A DNA stretch of 64,000 nt from Flavobacteriales bacterium UBA6051 (GTDB lineage: Bacteria; Bacteroidota; Bacteroidia; Flavobacteriales_D; Crocinitomicaceae), in NCBI GenBank assembly GCA_002427735.1, contig DIYP01000016.1, positions 124,001 to 188,000 of the forward strand, written 5' to 3'. The number at the start of each line of letters is the position of its first letter. Position 1 is the stretch's first letter. Made by a program: the position numbers and the translations under genes. The notes below the pieces were generated by a model that had not been told where the DNA came from, did no database searches, and was given only the letters and a program-made list of their open reading frames with translations. This document shows, piece by piece, positions 17,937-26,078 of the stretch.

Positions 17937-18170
17937 TTACTTCTTTAAAAGTTTTATCCAGGCCCGCTCATGCAGGTAATACAAAATCATTTTTGACACA
18001 ACTTCAATACCACCAATACTGATTGCGACGTCCAGTTTCCCGGTCAAGAAATAAGAAATTAGCATAGTATCGAGCGTTCCTATTAATCGCCATGATACTG
18101 TTTTCAGTAGTGAAATTTTACTACTATCAGCTCTTCCCAAACCTATTGTGTCTATAATCATTGCTATCAA
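17937..18170 (-). CDS. DUF2061 small membrane protein
   Basis: A 77-residue protein with the DUF2061 core SLLKTVSWRLIGTLDTMLISYFLTG and a second hydrophobic segment near VAISIGGIEVVSKMILYYLHERAW, so two membrane helices are likely. Bacteroidota often place this family at the head of sulfate-assimilation operons; a part in sulfate or sulfite handling is an inference from that context. It is the first gene of the operon. The start could be the ATG at 18170 or the one at 18161. A TATATTTG promoter element 9-16 bases upstream would make the message nearly leaderless. Confidence 0.85.
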   Translation of the reverse strand: MIAMIIDTIGLGRADSSKISLLKTVSWRLIGTLDTMLISYFLTGKLDVAISIGGIEVVSKMILYYLHERAWIKLLKK

Positions 18171-18178
18171 ATTCTTGA

Positions 18179-18186
18179 CAAATATA
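18179..18186 (-). promoter_or_regulatory. Candidate -7 element for the sulfate operon
   Basis: On the minus strand TATATTTG matches the Bacteroidota -7 consensus TAnnTTTG. It lies 9 bases before the DUF2061 ATG at 18170, so the transcript would start almost at the ATG. No clear TTG is found near -33; the inverted repeat at 18189-18215 occupies that position. Confidence 0.5.
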
Positions 18187-18188
18187 TA

Positions 18189-18215
18189 TAAACCCTATCG
18201 ATTTAATAGGGTTTA
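18189..18215. promoter_or_regulatory. Inverted repeat, candidate operator between DUF2061 and the Lrp-type gene
   Basis: Perfect 10-base arms TAAACCCTAT (18189-18198) and ATAGGGTTTA (18206-18215) flank a 7-base spacer. A further half-site ACCCTAT lies at 18239-18245 and can pair with the second arm. The repeat overlaps the -33 position of the sulfate operon promoter and lies about 100 bases before the divergent Lrp/AsnC start, so it could serve both genes. Which protein binds is not known. Confidence 0.6.
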
Positions 18216-18229
18216 ATTTTTGTTTTATG

Positions 18230-18237
18230 TATGTTTG
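18230..18237 (+). promoter_or_regulatory. Candidate -7 element for the Lrp/AsnC gene
   Basis: TATGTTTG matches TAnnTTTG, directly before the third ACCCTAT half-site at 18239. The -33 region is T-rich but lacks a clean TTG. A leader of about 75 bases would precede the ATG at 18316. Confidence 0.4.
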
Positions 18238-18315
18238 TACCCTATTTAATAAAAATCAGTTAAGAAATTGCAGGAGTTTTAGTAGATAACTTAAAGAAAG
18301 AAACAAAAAGATAGA

Positions 18316-18771
18316 ATGAGCTTACATCTTGATAGTACAGACAAAAAAATCCTCCGATACCTACTTCGTGATGCGCGTATGAAAATAACCGATATCGCCA
18401 CATCAGTAGGCATGACGAGTGCTGCTATTCACCAGAGAATGACTAAAATCAAGAAAGGTGGAGTCATTGATGGATATTCGATTCAACTGAATGAACGAAA
18501 ACTCGGATATCATACGTGTGCCTTTGTCGGAATCATCTTAGACCAGAATTGTCTCTATCATGAAGTTGCTGCGGAATTAGATACGATAGATCAAGTGGTT
18601 GAGGCACATTGTACGACTGGCGCCTATGGCATTTTTATTAAGCTTCGCGCTCGGAGCAACGAACATTTAATGGAAATTCTTAGTGGACCTATTCAAAACA
18701 TTAAAGGTGTATTAAGAACAGAGACGTTTATCTCGCTGGATGAATCTATTCAACGTCCGATTCCCATTTAG
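18316..18771 (+). CDS. Lrp/AsnC-family transcriptional regulator
   Basis: A 151-residue feast/famine regulator: an N-terminal HTH (LDSTDKKILRYLLRDARM, then ITDIATSVGMTSAAIHQRM) and a C-terminal RAM ligand domain (about 75-145) containing the VEAHCTTGAYGIFIKLRAR strand-turn. Such proteins sense amino acids as octamers. It diverges from the sulfate operon over a shared 145-base region with an inverted repeat, so control of that operon, possibly by a sulfur amino acid, is a reasonable inference. Autoregulation is typical of the family. Confidence 0.92.
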   Translation: MSLHLDSTDKKILRYLLRDARMKITDIATSVGMTSAAIHQRMTKIKKGGVIDGYSIQLNERKLGYHTCAFVGIILDQNCLYHEVAAELDTIDQVVEAHCTTGAYGIFIKLRARSNEHLMEILSGPIQNIKGVLRTETFISLDESIQRPIPI

Positions 18772-18860
18772 CGGTATTCGACAGCAGTTTTGCTTGTACC
18801 AACAATCGCATTAATCCTTATATTGTTCTTACCTTTTACATTAAGACAAACCACACTAAG

Positions 18861-19439
18861 ATGAATATTAAGGAAGCATTGCTCAAGTACAATCCGTCTT
18901 TTACCGACAGTGAAATTGAAAATGGATTAAAACTATTTGAAGAAAAAGAATTTGATACCAACTCATTAATTTCCCGAGAAGGAGATGTTTGCGATTATCT
19001 CTTTTTTGCTGATAGCTCTATCACACGGTGCTTTTACCAAGATCAGGATGGTCAAGAACAAACACTCTGGATGAAACCAGAACAAACATTTATCACGGAG
19101 TTCAAAAGCTTTACGAACCGTGAACCATCGCAGTTTTCTCTTCAATTCTACGAACCAACAAAGGTGCACTTGATTTCGAGGAATGACCTTCTCAAGCTCT
19201 ACAGTGAATCAAAGAACTGGGCAATGTTCGGCATATTACTTACTGAACAAGTACATGTAACCCTCATTGATGTATTTGTGAACCTCTTGGCTAATGATGC
19301 AACACGTAACTATCAATATATTGAGTACGCGTTTCCAAGGTTCATTCAAGTGGCACCTTTAAAGGATATCGCATCAATGCTTCAAATTTCACAAGTGAGT
19401 CTCTCAAGAATTAGAGCAGGTAAACAACTCAAAACCTGA
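18861..19439 (+). CDS. Crp/Fnr-type transcriptional regulator
   Basis: A 192-residue regulator with an N-terminal cyclic-nucleotide-binding-like beta barrel (about 25-125) and a C-terminal winged HTH (LKDIASMLQISQVSLSRIRAG). The cNMP phosphate-binding R-A/S cassette is not evident, so the effector may not be a cyclic nucleotide; this short Crp class is common in Bacteroidota. It has a paralog at 20419 with the same SLSRIRA recognition helix pattern. Probably its own transcription unit. Confidence 0.85.
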   Translation: MNIKEALLKYNPSFTDSEIENGLKLFEEKEFDTNSLISREGDVCDYLFFADSSITRCFYQDQDGQEQTLWMKPEQTFITEFKSFTNREPSQFSLQFYEPTKVHLISRNDLLKLYSESKNWAMFGILLTEQVHVTLIDVFVNLLANDATRNYQYIEYAFPRFIQVAPLKDIASMLQISQVSLSRIRAGKQLKT

Positions 19440-19497
19440 TTTTTTAACATATGTAAAATTGAACGGTGTTCATCTTTCGTTTATTTGCTGATTAAAA

Positions 19498-19992
19498 ATG
19501 AAAGAGCTCTGTTTATTTATACTATTTATCATGGGACAAATGCACACAAACGCACAACATGGCAAGGCGACTACCGAAAGAAAAACATTCAGTAGAACTA
19601 CATCAATTAGTGAAACCATAGACGCCGACCCGTCTACTATTTGGTCTCTGCTAACGGATTCGGATGATTTTCAACGATGGAATTCAACTATTGTATCGCT
19701 GGAAGGTAAAATTGAGGAAGGAGAAAAAATTAAACTGGTAAGCACTCTTGATTCTACACGGACGTTTAAACTCAAAGTAAAAAAGTTTGTTGCCAATGAA
19801 GAACTGGTTTGGGGGGATGCCATGGGAGAACGTACGTATCACCTTAAACAAGATGGTCAACGAACAATTTTTACAATGCGTGAGAAAATAGGAGGCTTCA
19901 TGTTCCCACTGTTTGCAAATAAGATCCCATCTTTTGACACTTCATTTGAACAATTCACTGCTGACTTAAAAAAAGAAGCCGAATCGAAATAA
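19498..19992 (+). CDS. SRPBCC-family protein with possible signal peptide
   Basis: A 164-residue protein. Residues 1-20 are hydrophobic and end in NAQ, which suggests export. The rest has the SRPBCC opening strand and helix (ISETIDADPSTIWSLLTDSDDFQRWN), the central strands and a C-terminal helix (FEQFTADLKKEAESK). The ligand is unknown; an exported SRPBCC domain is less common than the cytoplasmic form. It starts a three-gene run with gaps of 8 bases and 1 base. Confidence 0.7.
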   Translation: MKELCLFILFIMGQMHTNAQHGKATTERKTFSRTTSISETIDADPSTIWSLLTDSDDFQRWNSTIVSLEGKIEEGEKIKLVSTLDSTRTFKLKVKKFVANEELVWGDAMGERTYHLKQDGQRTIFTMREKIGGFMFPLFANKIPSFDTSFEQFTADLKKEAESK

Positions 19993-20000
19993 CCGGACTC

Positions 20001-20417
20001 ATGAATTATAAAGAATTAATTGGCACTAAGGAAAACCCGTTGACACTTCAAACACCTCCACTTTCATCGGAGTTCACCATGCATATCGCTGAAAAGGATG
20101 GAAAAGAAATCTTAGTCTGCACCGTAAAAAGTACCATTCTTCACTATGACATTCGATGCATTCATGATTTGCATCAAATGCTCAAAGAAAATGGTGATTG
20201 GATTCTATTGGGTAGTAAAGATGAAAAAGCGGAAACCAAACCAGATACAATTGAGCACTGGGGACGTTCTGAAGCTAATCCCATTGGCGGTTGGTATGGA
20301 TTAAAGAAAGGATTTAGAGGACGATTCGGCATGTATATCCCACCATTAATGGAACATCTTGGGTTGGCTGAGCTCGAACATAACAAGCGTAATAATCGAA
20401 TGAAAATAAAGGAGTAA
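20001..20417 (+). CDS. Small protein of unknown function in a Crp-linked operon
   Basis: A 138-residue soluble protein, no signal or membrane segment. Notable conserved-looking parts are TLQTPPLSSEFTM, DIRCIHDLHQML, a WILLGSKDEK turn, and a C-terminal GRFGMYIPPLMEHLGLAELE segment. I do not recognise a named family with confidence. It lies 8 bases after the SRPBCC gene and 1 base before a Crp-type regulator, so it is very probably co-transcribed with both. Confidence 0.6.
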   Translation: MNYKELIGTKENPLTLQTPPLSSEFTMHIAEKDGKEILVCTVKSTILHYDIRCIHDLHQMLKENGDWILLGSKDEKAETKPDTIEHWGRSEANPIGGWYGLKKGFRGRFGMYIPPLMEHLGLAELEHNKRNNRMKIKE

Positions 20418-20418
20418 T

Positions 20419-20997
20419 TTGAACTCAAAGGAAGCATCAATATTATTAGATACACTTAATACATTCCACAAACTCTCTTTTGAAGAATTCACAGAGTTTT
20501 TAAATGCTTGCAATTATCAAACTTTCAAGAAAAAAGAGCATTTATTGATCTCCGGAGAATATCATCGTGGTATTTATTTTATTATTTCAGGTAGCGTTGG
20601 ATTATATGAGCTCATCGATGGAAAAGAAATGTATCAGGACTTTTATTTGCCTGGAACATTTGCTCATGAATTGAAGAGTTTAACAACACAGCAACAAAGC
20701 GATAAAAACCTGATTGCTTTAAGTGCCACTAATGTCTACTATTTAGACCGCCAAAAACTACTTAATCTCTACGAAAAATCTCCTGTTTACGAACGTCTGG
20801 GTAGAAATCTACTTGAGCACTTACTTACCCAACAGCATGAACTCTCTTCTGCCTTACAATCGCTTAAACCGGAAGAGCGTTATCAATATTTACAAGAAAA
20901 GAATCCAGAATTTTTACAGTCAATTCCACTGACTTACTTGGCATCTTATCTTGGACTGGCACGAGAAACGTTAAGTCGAATTCGGGCCAAAAAGTAA
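20419..20997 (+). CDS. Crp/Fnr-type regulator with TTG start
   Basis: A 192-residue regulator like the one at 18861: cNMP-binding-like barrel (about 25-125) and a C-terminal HTH (LTYLASYLGLARETLSRIRAKK). The start is taken as TTG at 20419 because a strong AAGGAG site (20409-20414) stands 4 bases before it and the upstream stop ends at 20417; no ATG occurs early enough to keep the barrel. SD-TTG starts are rare in this window, which otherwise uses ATG with weak SD, so its translation may be set low. It may control the two genes before it. Confidence 0.85.
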   Translation: MNSKEASILLDTLNTFHKLSFEEFTEFLNACNYQTFKKKEHLLISGEYHRGIYFIISGSVGLYELIDGKEMYQDFYLPGTFAHELKSLTTQQQSDKNLIALSATNVYYLDRQKLLNLYEKSPVYERLGRNLLEHLLTQQHELSSALQSLKPEERYQYLQEKNPEFLQSIPLTYLASYLGLARETLSRIRAKK

Positions 20998-21080
20998 CTC
21001 GTTTGATTTTGTGATTTTCATCACAAAAATGATCACTCCGTCGCGCTAATTTTGAATCAATCATTTAAAATTAAAGCAAC

Positions 21081-21518
21081 ATGACAAAGTTATCAATCGC
21101 GTTTATCGCATTATTCAGTATGAGTGCAATGAACGGTAAATCTCAAACGACCATGAAAACCGAAGAAACCATTAAACAAGTCATCGAAACCTTTGTAGAG
21201 GCCGGTGAAAAAAGAGAGCTTAACATGTACAACGGAATTTTACATAAGGACTTTCGAGTAATCGCCAACCGTTATCCCAGTCCCGATAAAACATCAATCA
21301 TTGATCGAGAAACGTATATAAGCCTGATCGAGAAAAAAATCATCGGAGGAGCACACTACACTGTTATATTCGAAGATATGATCGTGTCCAATCATTCAGC
21401 CACAGCAACTGTGAAGTTAAAAGGAGATAAAGGCGGACAAAACATTACATTTCTCATGGTTCAAAACAATACGGGTGACTGGCAAATAATAACAGACATG
21501 GCTGTTCAGACCAAATGA
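21081..21518 (+). CDS. Exported NTF2-like (DUF4440/SnoaL-type) protein
   Basis: A 145-residue protein with a signal peptide (1-21, ending in GKSQ) and an NTF2-like cone fold: the opening helix IKQVIETFVEAGEKRELNMYNGILHKDFRV, the ISLIEKKIIGG helix, and terminal strands with TATVKLKGDKGG and WQIITDMAVQ. Members may bind small ligands or act as enzymes; nothing specific is visible here. A lone gene between a Crp regulator and a lipoprotein. Confidence 0.75.
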   Translation: MTKLSIAFIALFSMSAMNGKSQTTMKTEETIKQVIETFVEAGEKRELNMYNGILHKDFRVIANRYPSPDKTSIIDRETYISLIEKKIIGGAHYTVIFEDMIVSNHSATATVKLKGDKGGQNITFLMVQNNTGDWQIITDMAVQTK

Positions 21519-21588
21519 GTTGATCACAAGCTCAACGGGAGGCTTGCATTGAGAATCATTTTTTAACTTAGTGCAAAGCCTTTCAGTC

Positions 21589-22338
21589 ATGAAACACTTC
21601 TTTTACGGATTGTTCTTAACCACTTTTTTTATCTACGGATGCTCCAATGAGCAACCAGTTGTCAATGAATCCGAAAACATAATTGAAAGCGTTCAGGAAA
21701 ACCAAGACTTGGATACGTCAAGCACGAATGAGATCACCATTGTTACAAATCCGGAAGACTTTATTCCTGAGTCATTCAAACTCTTTGAAGAACTGAAAGG
21801 AGATTTGAATGAAGATGGCAGAGAAGACGTCGTACTCATCATTAAAGGAACGAATCCCACCAAAGTAATCGAAGATGAATACAGAGGTGAGCTAGATCGA
21901 AATCGGAGAGGGATAATTATCTTAATCAATCAAGATGATGGTTATGAAATGGTCTTACGAAACGATCACTGCTTTTCCTCAGAAAATGAAGATGGCGGTG
22001 TTTACTTCCCTCCAGAATTAGAACCCTATATCGAGGATAATAAACTCTACTTTCATTATGGCCATGGACGGTATGGGCATTGGAAATACACGTTCCGATT
22101 CCAGGAAGGTGCTTTCAAATTGATTGGCTATGACTCTTATATACATCAGGGGCCCACTGTCTTGAGCGAACACAGTTATAACTTTCTTACACGAAAAAAG
22201 CTAACGAAAACAAATACGGATCCTTATTCAGAAGACCCGGACAATCCAACTTTTGAAGAAGAATGGAGCGATCTTCCTGAATGGGACTTAATGCTTCTTT
22301 CCGAAATTAAAGATTTTGACGATCTCGATTTCTATTAA
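21589..22338 (+). CDS. Lipoprotein of unknown function
   Basis: A 249-residue lipoprotein: a short signal peptide with lipobox FIYGC gives the lipidated cysteine at about residue 18. An acidic linker follows, then a domain with a calcium-loop-like motif (LKGDLNEDGREDVVLI, about 70-85) and a GHGRYGHWKYTFRF segment, the pattern seen in FG-GAP-like or VCBS-like single-copy periplasmic proteins. The frame opens at 21571, but the ATG at 21589 (MKHFFYG) begins the signal. Function unknown. Confidence 0.65.
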   Translation: MKHFFYGLFLTTFFIYGCSNEQPVVNESENIIESVQENQDLDTSSTNEITIVTNPEDFIPESFKLFEELKGDLNEDGREDVVLIIKGTNPTKVIEDEYRGELDRNRRGIIILINQDDGYEMVLRNDHCFSSENEDGGVYFPPELEPYIEDNKLYFHYGHGRYGHWKYTFRFQEGAFKLIGYDSYIHQGPTVLSEHSYNFLTRKKLTKTNTDPYSEDPDNPTFEEEWSDLPEWDLMLLSEIKDFDDLDFY

Positions 22339-22447
22339 ACTCAACTACCCCTAGAATCAAGAAGTACCCAAATAAGTGGCATTTTTTTCTGATGCGTTAA
22401 CAAAACTATTTCTAATTTTAAAAGAACGGATCAACAGCATTTAACAT

Positions 22448-23335
22448 ATGGCAAACAACGCATTAGTCATTGATGAGCGTCAAACAGATTTGGGCAACTT
22501 TATGGTGGGACGATTACTCCCGTTTCGGAAAAAAAGACAAGTTGGCCCTTTCACATTTATTGATCATATGGGACCAGCCACTATTGGTGATGGCAAATAC
22601 ATAGATGTTGATCAACATCCACATATTGGTTTGAGCACATTGACCTATTTATTCGAGGGCGAAATTGAACATAAAGACAGTACTGGAAGTCAACAGGTAA
22701 TCCGACCAGGAGACGTTGGGTTTATGACTGCCGGTAATGGTGTGACACATACTGAACGAACACCTGCCAATCGACGCAGTTCTGAAATAATGATGATGCA
22801 CGGTTACCAGATTTGGGTGGCACTACCCAAGGAATTAGAAGAAATGGAGCCAAACTTCAAGTTCGTACCGAGTAGCGAGATTCCTGTTTGGACGTCAGGG
22901 CCAATGACCATTAAATTGGTCGCTGGTAAAGCATTTGGAAAAGAAGCCCCGCTTCAAGGGTATTCACCTTTGTTCATGGTAGATATAAAAACAAATGAGG
23001 AAACGACGCTTGATTTGAGAGATCAATTACACGGAGAAGTGGCTTTCGTTATTGTCAAAGGTTCCATTAAAGTAGAAGAAGAAACGGTTGAGGCAGGACA
23101 AATGCTAATCAGTAAGGTAGAAGATCAATGTGCCATTTGTCTTGATGCTGGAACACAAATCCTTCTTTTTGGTGGCACTCCACTTCCTGAAGAACATTTT
23201 TTGCTTTGGAATTTCGTCTCTCACAGTAAAGAACGTTTGCAGCAAGCAAAAGATGATTGGGAGAACAAGCGTTTCCCTCAAGTTCCTAATGATGAAACAT
23301 ACATTCCTTTCCCAAATTACAAGCTAAAAAAATGA
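22448..23335 (+). CDS. Pirin family protein
   Basis: A 295-residue bicupin. The N-terminal cupin holds the pirin signature: FTFIDHMGP, then DQHPHIGLSTLTYLFEG with metal-binding histidines, and HTERTP. The second cupin spans about residues 175-285. Bacterial pirins act as quercetin dioxygenases or as metal-bound regulators; which applies here cannot be read. It is a single gene in a good coding context with no signal peptide. Confidence 0.92.
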   Translation: MANNALVIDERQTDLGNFMVGRLLPFRKKRQVGPFTFIDHMGPATIGDGKYIDVDQHPHIGLSTLTYLFEGEIEHKDSTGSQQVIRPGDVGFMTAGNGVTHTERTPANRRSSEIMMMHGYQIWVALPKELEEMEPNFKFVPSSEIPVWTSGPMTIKLVAGKAFGKEAPLQGYSPLFMVDIKTNEETTLDLRDQLHGEVAFVIVKGSIKVEEETVEAGQMLISKVEDQCAICLDAGTQILLFGGTPLPEEHFLLWNFVSHSKERLQQAKDDWENKRFPQVPNDETYIPFPNYKLKK

Positions 23336-23561
23336 TGGCTTATTCTTCTATTGCTATTTAGCCTGTTAAGGCACTCTAATTAGCTTTTCAAGGAAAATCA
23401 TGTATCAAGTGGAATTATGCGTTTCATTAAATCACGTGATTTTACCTACCCACAAAAAAATCTGAGTAAAGGCCGAAAAAACGAGCTCTAAACCCTTCAA
23501 AGCACCGACTAGTATATTGAAGATGAAATCGTTATATTTAGTGATTCAAAAATCAACACCT

Positions 23562-23966
23562 ATGAAAAAAATACTTTTTGCACTTTTCGCTCTGGCCATT
23601 ATCACTTCTTGCAGCAAATGGAAAGACGATAAGGTGGTCTATTACAGTGAAGATTATAAGGATGCTGACATGAACATCTTGGGAGTACATTCTTCAGAAA
23701 TTGAAGCGTTATGGGTAGAATTCACTGCGACAGATAAAGAGTACGACCGCTACGTTTTTAGCGCCAAGTCGGATGGTCAGGTATATTCTGAAACAGGAAT
23801 GCTTTCAACAGATTGGGCAACGAACCTCAACTTTACACCGGATAATGGGGATGCTTACACTGGTGATTGGACATCTGGTAAAGAAAAATATAATCTGACG
23901 TATGAGCTGACAGATCGCACCGAGGTGCTCAACTTCGTTTATAAGGAAACGCATTGTAAAAAATAG
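23562..23966 (+). CDS. Small lipoprotein of unknown function
   Basis: A 134-residue lipoprotein starting at MKKILFALFALAIITSC, with the lipobox cysteine at residue 17. The frame opens at 23517 but the extra 15 residues precede the signal peptide and are probably not used. The mature part is beta-rich and aromatic (VVYYSEDYKDADMN, TGDWTSGKEKYNLTY) with one further cysteine near the end. The family is not recognised. A hairpin terminator follows. Confidence 0.6.
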   Translation: MKKILFALFALAIITSCSKWKDDKVVYYSEDYKDADMNILGVHSSEIEALWVEFTATDKEYDRYVFSAKSDGQVYSETGMLSTDWATNLNFTPDNGDAYTGDWTSGKEKYNLTYELTDRTEVLNFVYKETHCKK

Positions 23967-23984
23967 TACATTGCTTTTTTCATG

Positions 23985-24011
23985 AGCCTCTCGTAATGAG
24001 GGGCTTTTTTT
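23985..24011 (+). terminator. Intrinsic terminator
   Basis: AGCCTCTC (23985-23992) pairs with GAGGGGCT (23998-24005), with one G-T wobble, around a 5-base loop and is followed by seven T. It ends the small lipoprotein transcript before the beta-lactamase gene. Confidence 0.75.
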
Positions 24012-24073
24012 GCTATCAATCATGGCTATCAGATCAAACATCTGTATTTTAGGACGATCTAGCATTCATCCTT

Positions 24074-24811
24074 ATGTCGAAATTAATTCGTTTTTGCTGT
24101 TTGTGTTTCCTGGTAATCACGAGCTCCATTTCAAATGGTCAACTTCTTTATGATAGCAACGACCTCAAAATTGAGCAACTGACGGAAAATACTTATCGAC
24201 ACATTTCTTACTTGCCAACCAAAGAATGGGGAAGAGTAAGTTGCAATGGAATGATCGTGATTCATCAAAATGAAGCAATCATTGCTGATGCACCAACAAG
24301 GCCGGAAGATGCTGAAAACCTCATTCAATGGATAGAAGATTCAATGCATGCAAATATCAAAGCGGTCATTGTAACACACTTTCATGAAGATTGTTTGGGC
24401 GGTTTAGCTGCTTTCCACAATAGAAGCATTCCTTCCTATGCAAACGAACAAACGGTTTCCTTTGCTGAACGGGATAGTGTAGTGCGTCCCAAGCATGGTT
24501 TTTCAGACATGATGGAGATTCCTGTTGGAAATCAAAAAGTAATTATCAGTTATCATGGAGCCGGACATACTTACGACAATATTGTTTGTTACTTCCCTTC
24601 TGAAAAAGTATTGTTTGGTGGATGTTTGCTTAAATGCATGAAGGCAGGAAAGGGATATCTGGGAGATGCCGATGTTCACGAATGGCCGAAAACAGTAAAA
24701 AAAGTAGCTCAAGCTTATCCGGAAGCGGAGGTCATAATTCCTGGACACGGAAAATCCGGGAACCGAAGCTTATTCGACTATACCATCAATCTATTTGTCC
24801 CAGGCGAATAG
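24074..24811 (+). CDS. Subclass B1 metallo-beta-lactamase
   Basis: A 245-residue exported zinc enzyme expected to hydrolyse beta-lactam rings. A signal peptide runs to about residue 22 (SISNGQ). All B1 zinc ligands are present: H102, H104 and H165 for site 1 (VTHFHED, GAGHTYDN) and D106, C184 and H225 for site 2 (FGGCLLK, IPGHG). The LGDADVHEWPKTVKK helix before the last ligand and the Asn-like DNIV turn also match B1 enzymes such as the chromosomal BlaB and IND types of Flavobacteriia. No mobile element, integron or att-like sequence flanks it, so it looks like an intrinsic chromosomal gene. The DUF2490 gene follows after 52 bases. Substrate range cannot be read. Confidence 0.9.
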   Translation: MSKLIRFCCLCFLVITSSISNGQLLYDSNDLKIEQLTENTYRHISYLPTKEWGRVSCNGMIVIHQNEAIIADAPTRPEDAENLIQWIEDSMHANIKAVIVTHFHEDCLGGLAAFHNRSIPSYANEQTVSFAERDSVVRPKHGFSDMMEIPVGNQKVIISYHGAGHTYDNIVCYFPSEKVLFGGCLLKCMKAGKGYLGDADVHEWPKTVKKVAQAYPEAEVIIPGHGKSGNRSLFDYTINLFVPGE

Positions 24812-24863
24812 TCTTCAAGAAGAAGTATTTATCCATTTATCGCAGGTTCATTAAGTTTGCAGT

Positions 24864-25562
24864 ATGAATTGGATTTGTAGAGTAGTAATTACGGTTTCCA
24901 TAGTAATGGGAACATCCATAGGCTTTTCACAGGTAGATGAAGGTGAATTAGGTGCGTGGTATATGTACTTTTTCAATACAACATTTAAAGAAAGTCCTTG
25001 GGGTGTTCAGGGAGATCTGCAGCTGAGAAACTGGAATATTGGCGGTGACCTCGAACAATTACTCTTACGTAGCGGCGTAACCTACAGTCCAAAAAACGCT
25101 AAGATCAAATTTACGCTCGGTTATGGCGACATCACCACCGGTAGTTTTGGAAGTGATCGAACAACCGTCCATGAAAGTCGCATTTATCAGGAAGCACTTT
25201 TCCCCGTCACAATTGGAAGACGCTTTCATATGAACCATCGTATACGCTATGAGCAGCGCTTTGTTGACAACCAAGACTTTCGGACACGCTACCGTTACAA
25301 TTTGTTTTTAAACATTGCACTGACATCACAGAAGATAAAGAAGAATACACTTTACCTCGCGCTGTATAATGAGATTTTTATCAACGGGCAGCGTAACATT
25401 GGAAACGGAAATACTGTTCAGGTTTTTGACCGCAATAGATTCTATGTCGCACTTGGTTACGCTATACTCGATAATCTAAAAATTCAGGCTGGTCTTATGA
25501 ATCAGACGACCAATGGTTGGAAGAAAAATCAACTACAACTCAGCTTGCACCATAAAATCTAA
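24864..25562 (+). CDS. DUF2490 outer-membrane barrel protein
   Basis: A 232-residue protein with a signal peptide (1-22, ending in GFSQ) followed by amphipathic strands that alternate aromatic and polar residues: WYMYFFNTTFKESPWGVQGDLQ, HESRIYQEALFP, FHMNHRIRYEQRF and a final LQLSLHHKI strand ending near the C-terminus. This is the DUF2490 pattern, a small barrel probably in the outer membrane. It may be co-transcribed with the beta-lactamase. Role unknown. Confidence 0.8.
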   Translation: MNWICRVVITVSIVMGTSIGFSQVDEGELGAWYMYFFNTTFKESPWGVQGDLQLRNWNIGGDLEQLLLRSGVTYSPKNAKIKFTLGYGDITTGSFGSDRTTVHESRIYQEALFPVTIGRRFHMNHRIRYEQRFVDNQDFRTRYRYNLFLNIALTSQKIKKNTLYLALYNEIFINGQRNIGNGNTVQVFDRNRFYVALGYAILDNLKIQAGLMNQTTNGWKKNQLQLSLHHKI

Positions 25563-25620
25563 TATACACGAACAAGAAGATAAGTCTTAAATCATCCATT
25601 CAATTAGCGGAGTTATTTTC

Positions 25621-26007
25621 ATGGAGCAAACGCCTGAAGAAAGAAAAGCATTCTTAAAAGAATTGAACGAGATTGCATTATACACGGCAACCGTTTTGCA
25701 TGGAGAGGATGTTGGCAAAGTCAGAGTGCGACAGTTTAAAAAGTACTTTAATAAAACGTATAAAATGCTTCATCGCATTTCAGTACTTAAGGGTGATATC
25801 AATAATAATTCTTTCAAATACGGATACGGCGGTAAAATTCTGGTTAGACGCGTCATGCTTGATATGGGCATCATCAAAAAACAAATCACAAGTCAACGAA
25901 AAGCGACGTACATCTTACTGCTTGCAAAAGAGGATTTAACGCTCGAGTTGGTCTCCAGAATAATTGTCGAAGTATACTTGATTCGCAATGAAGTAAAACC
26001 ATTGTAA
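25621..26007 (+). CDS. Small protein of unknown function
   Basis: A 128-residue basic, mostly helical protein without signal peptide or clear membrane segments. It contains a lysine-rich first helix (RKAFLKELNEI), a second region with FKKYFNKTYKMLHRISVLKGD, a glycine turn KYGYGGKI, and two C-terminal amphipathic helices. The family is not recognised. No neighbour gives a clue. Confidence 0.5.
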   Translation: MEQTPEERKAFLKELNEIALYTATVLHGEDVGKVRVRQFKKYFNKTYKMLHRISVLKGDINNNSFKYGYGGKILVRRVMLDMGIIKKQITSQRKATYILLLAKEDLTLELVSRIIVEVYLIRNEVKPL

Positions 26008-26078
26008 TTACCAGTAAATAAGTCGTTTTTCTTAACTTCGAGAAAACACGTATTGTTCATCAACGACTAACTACCGAA

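Noticed and set aside
18175..18180. TTGACA resembling an E. coli -35 box
   Set aside because: Bacteroidota sigma uses TTG and TAnnTTTG; no matching -10 lies downstream and the position fits the opposite-strand TATATTTG better.
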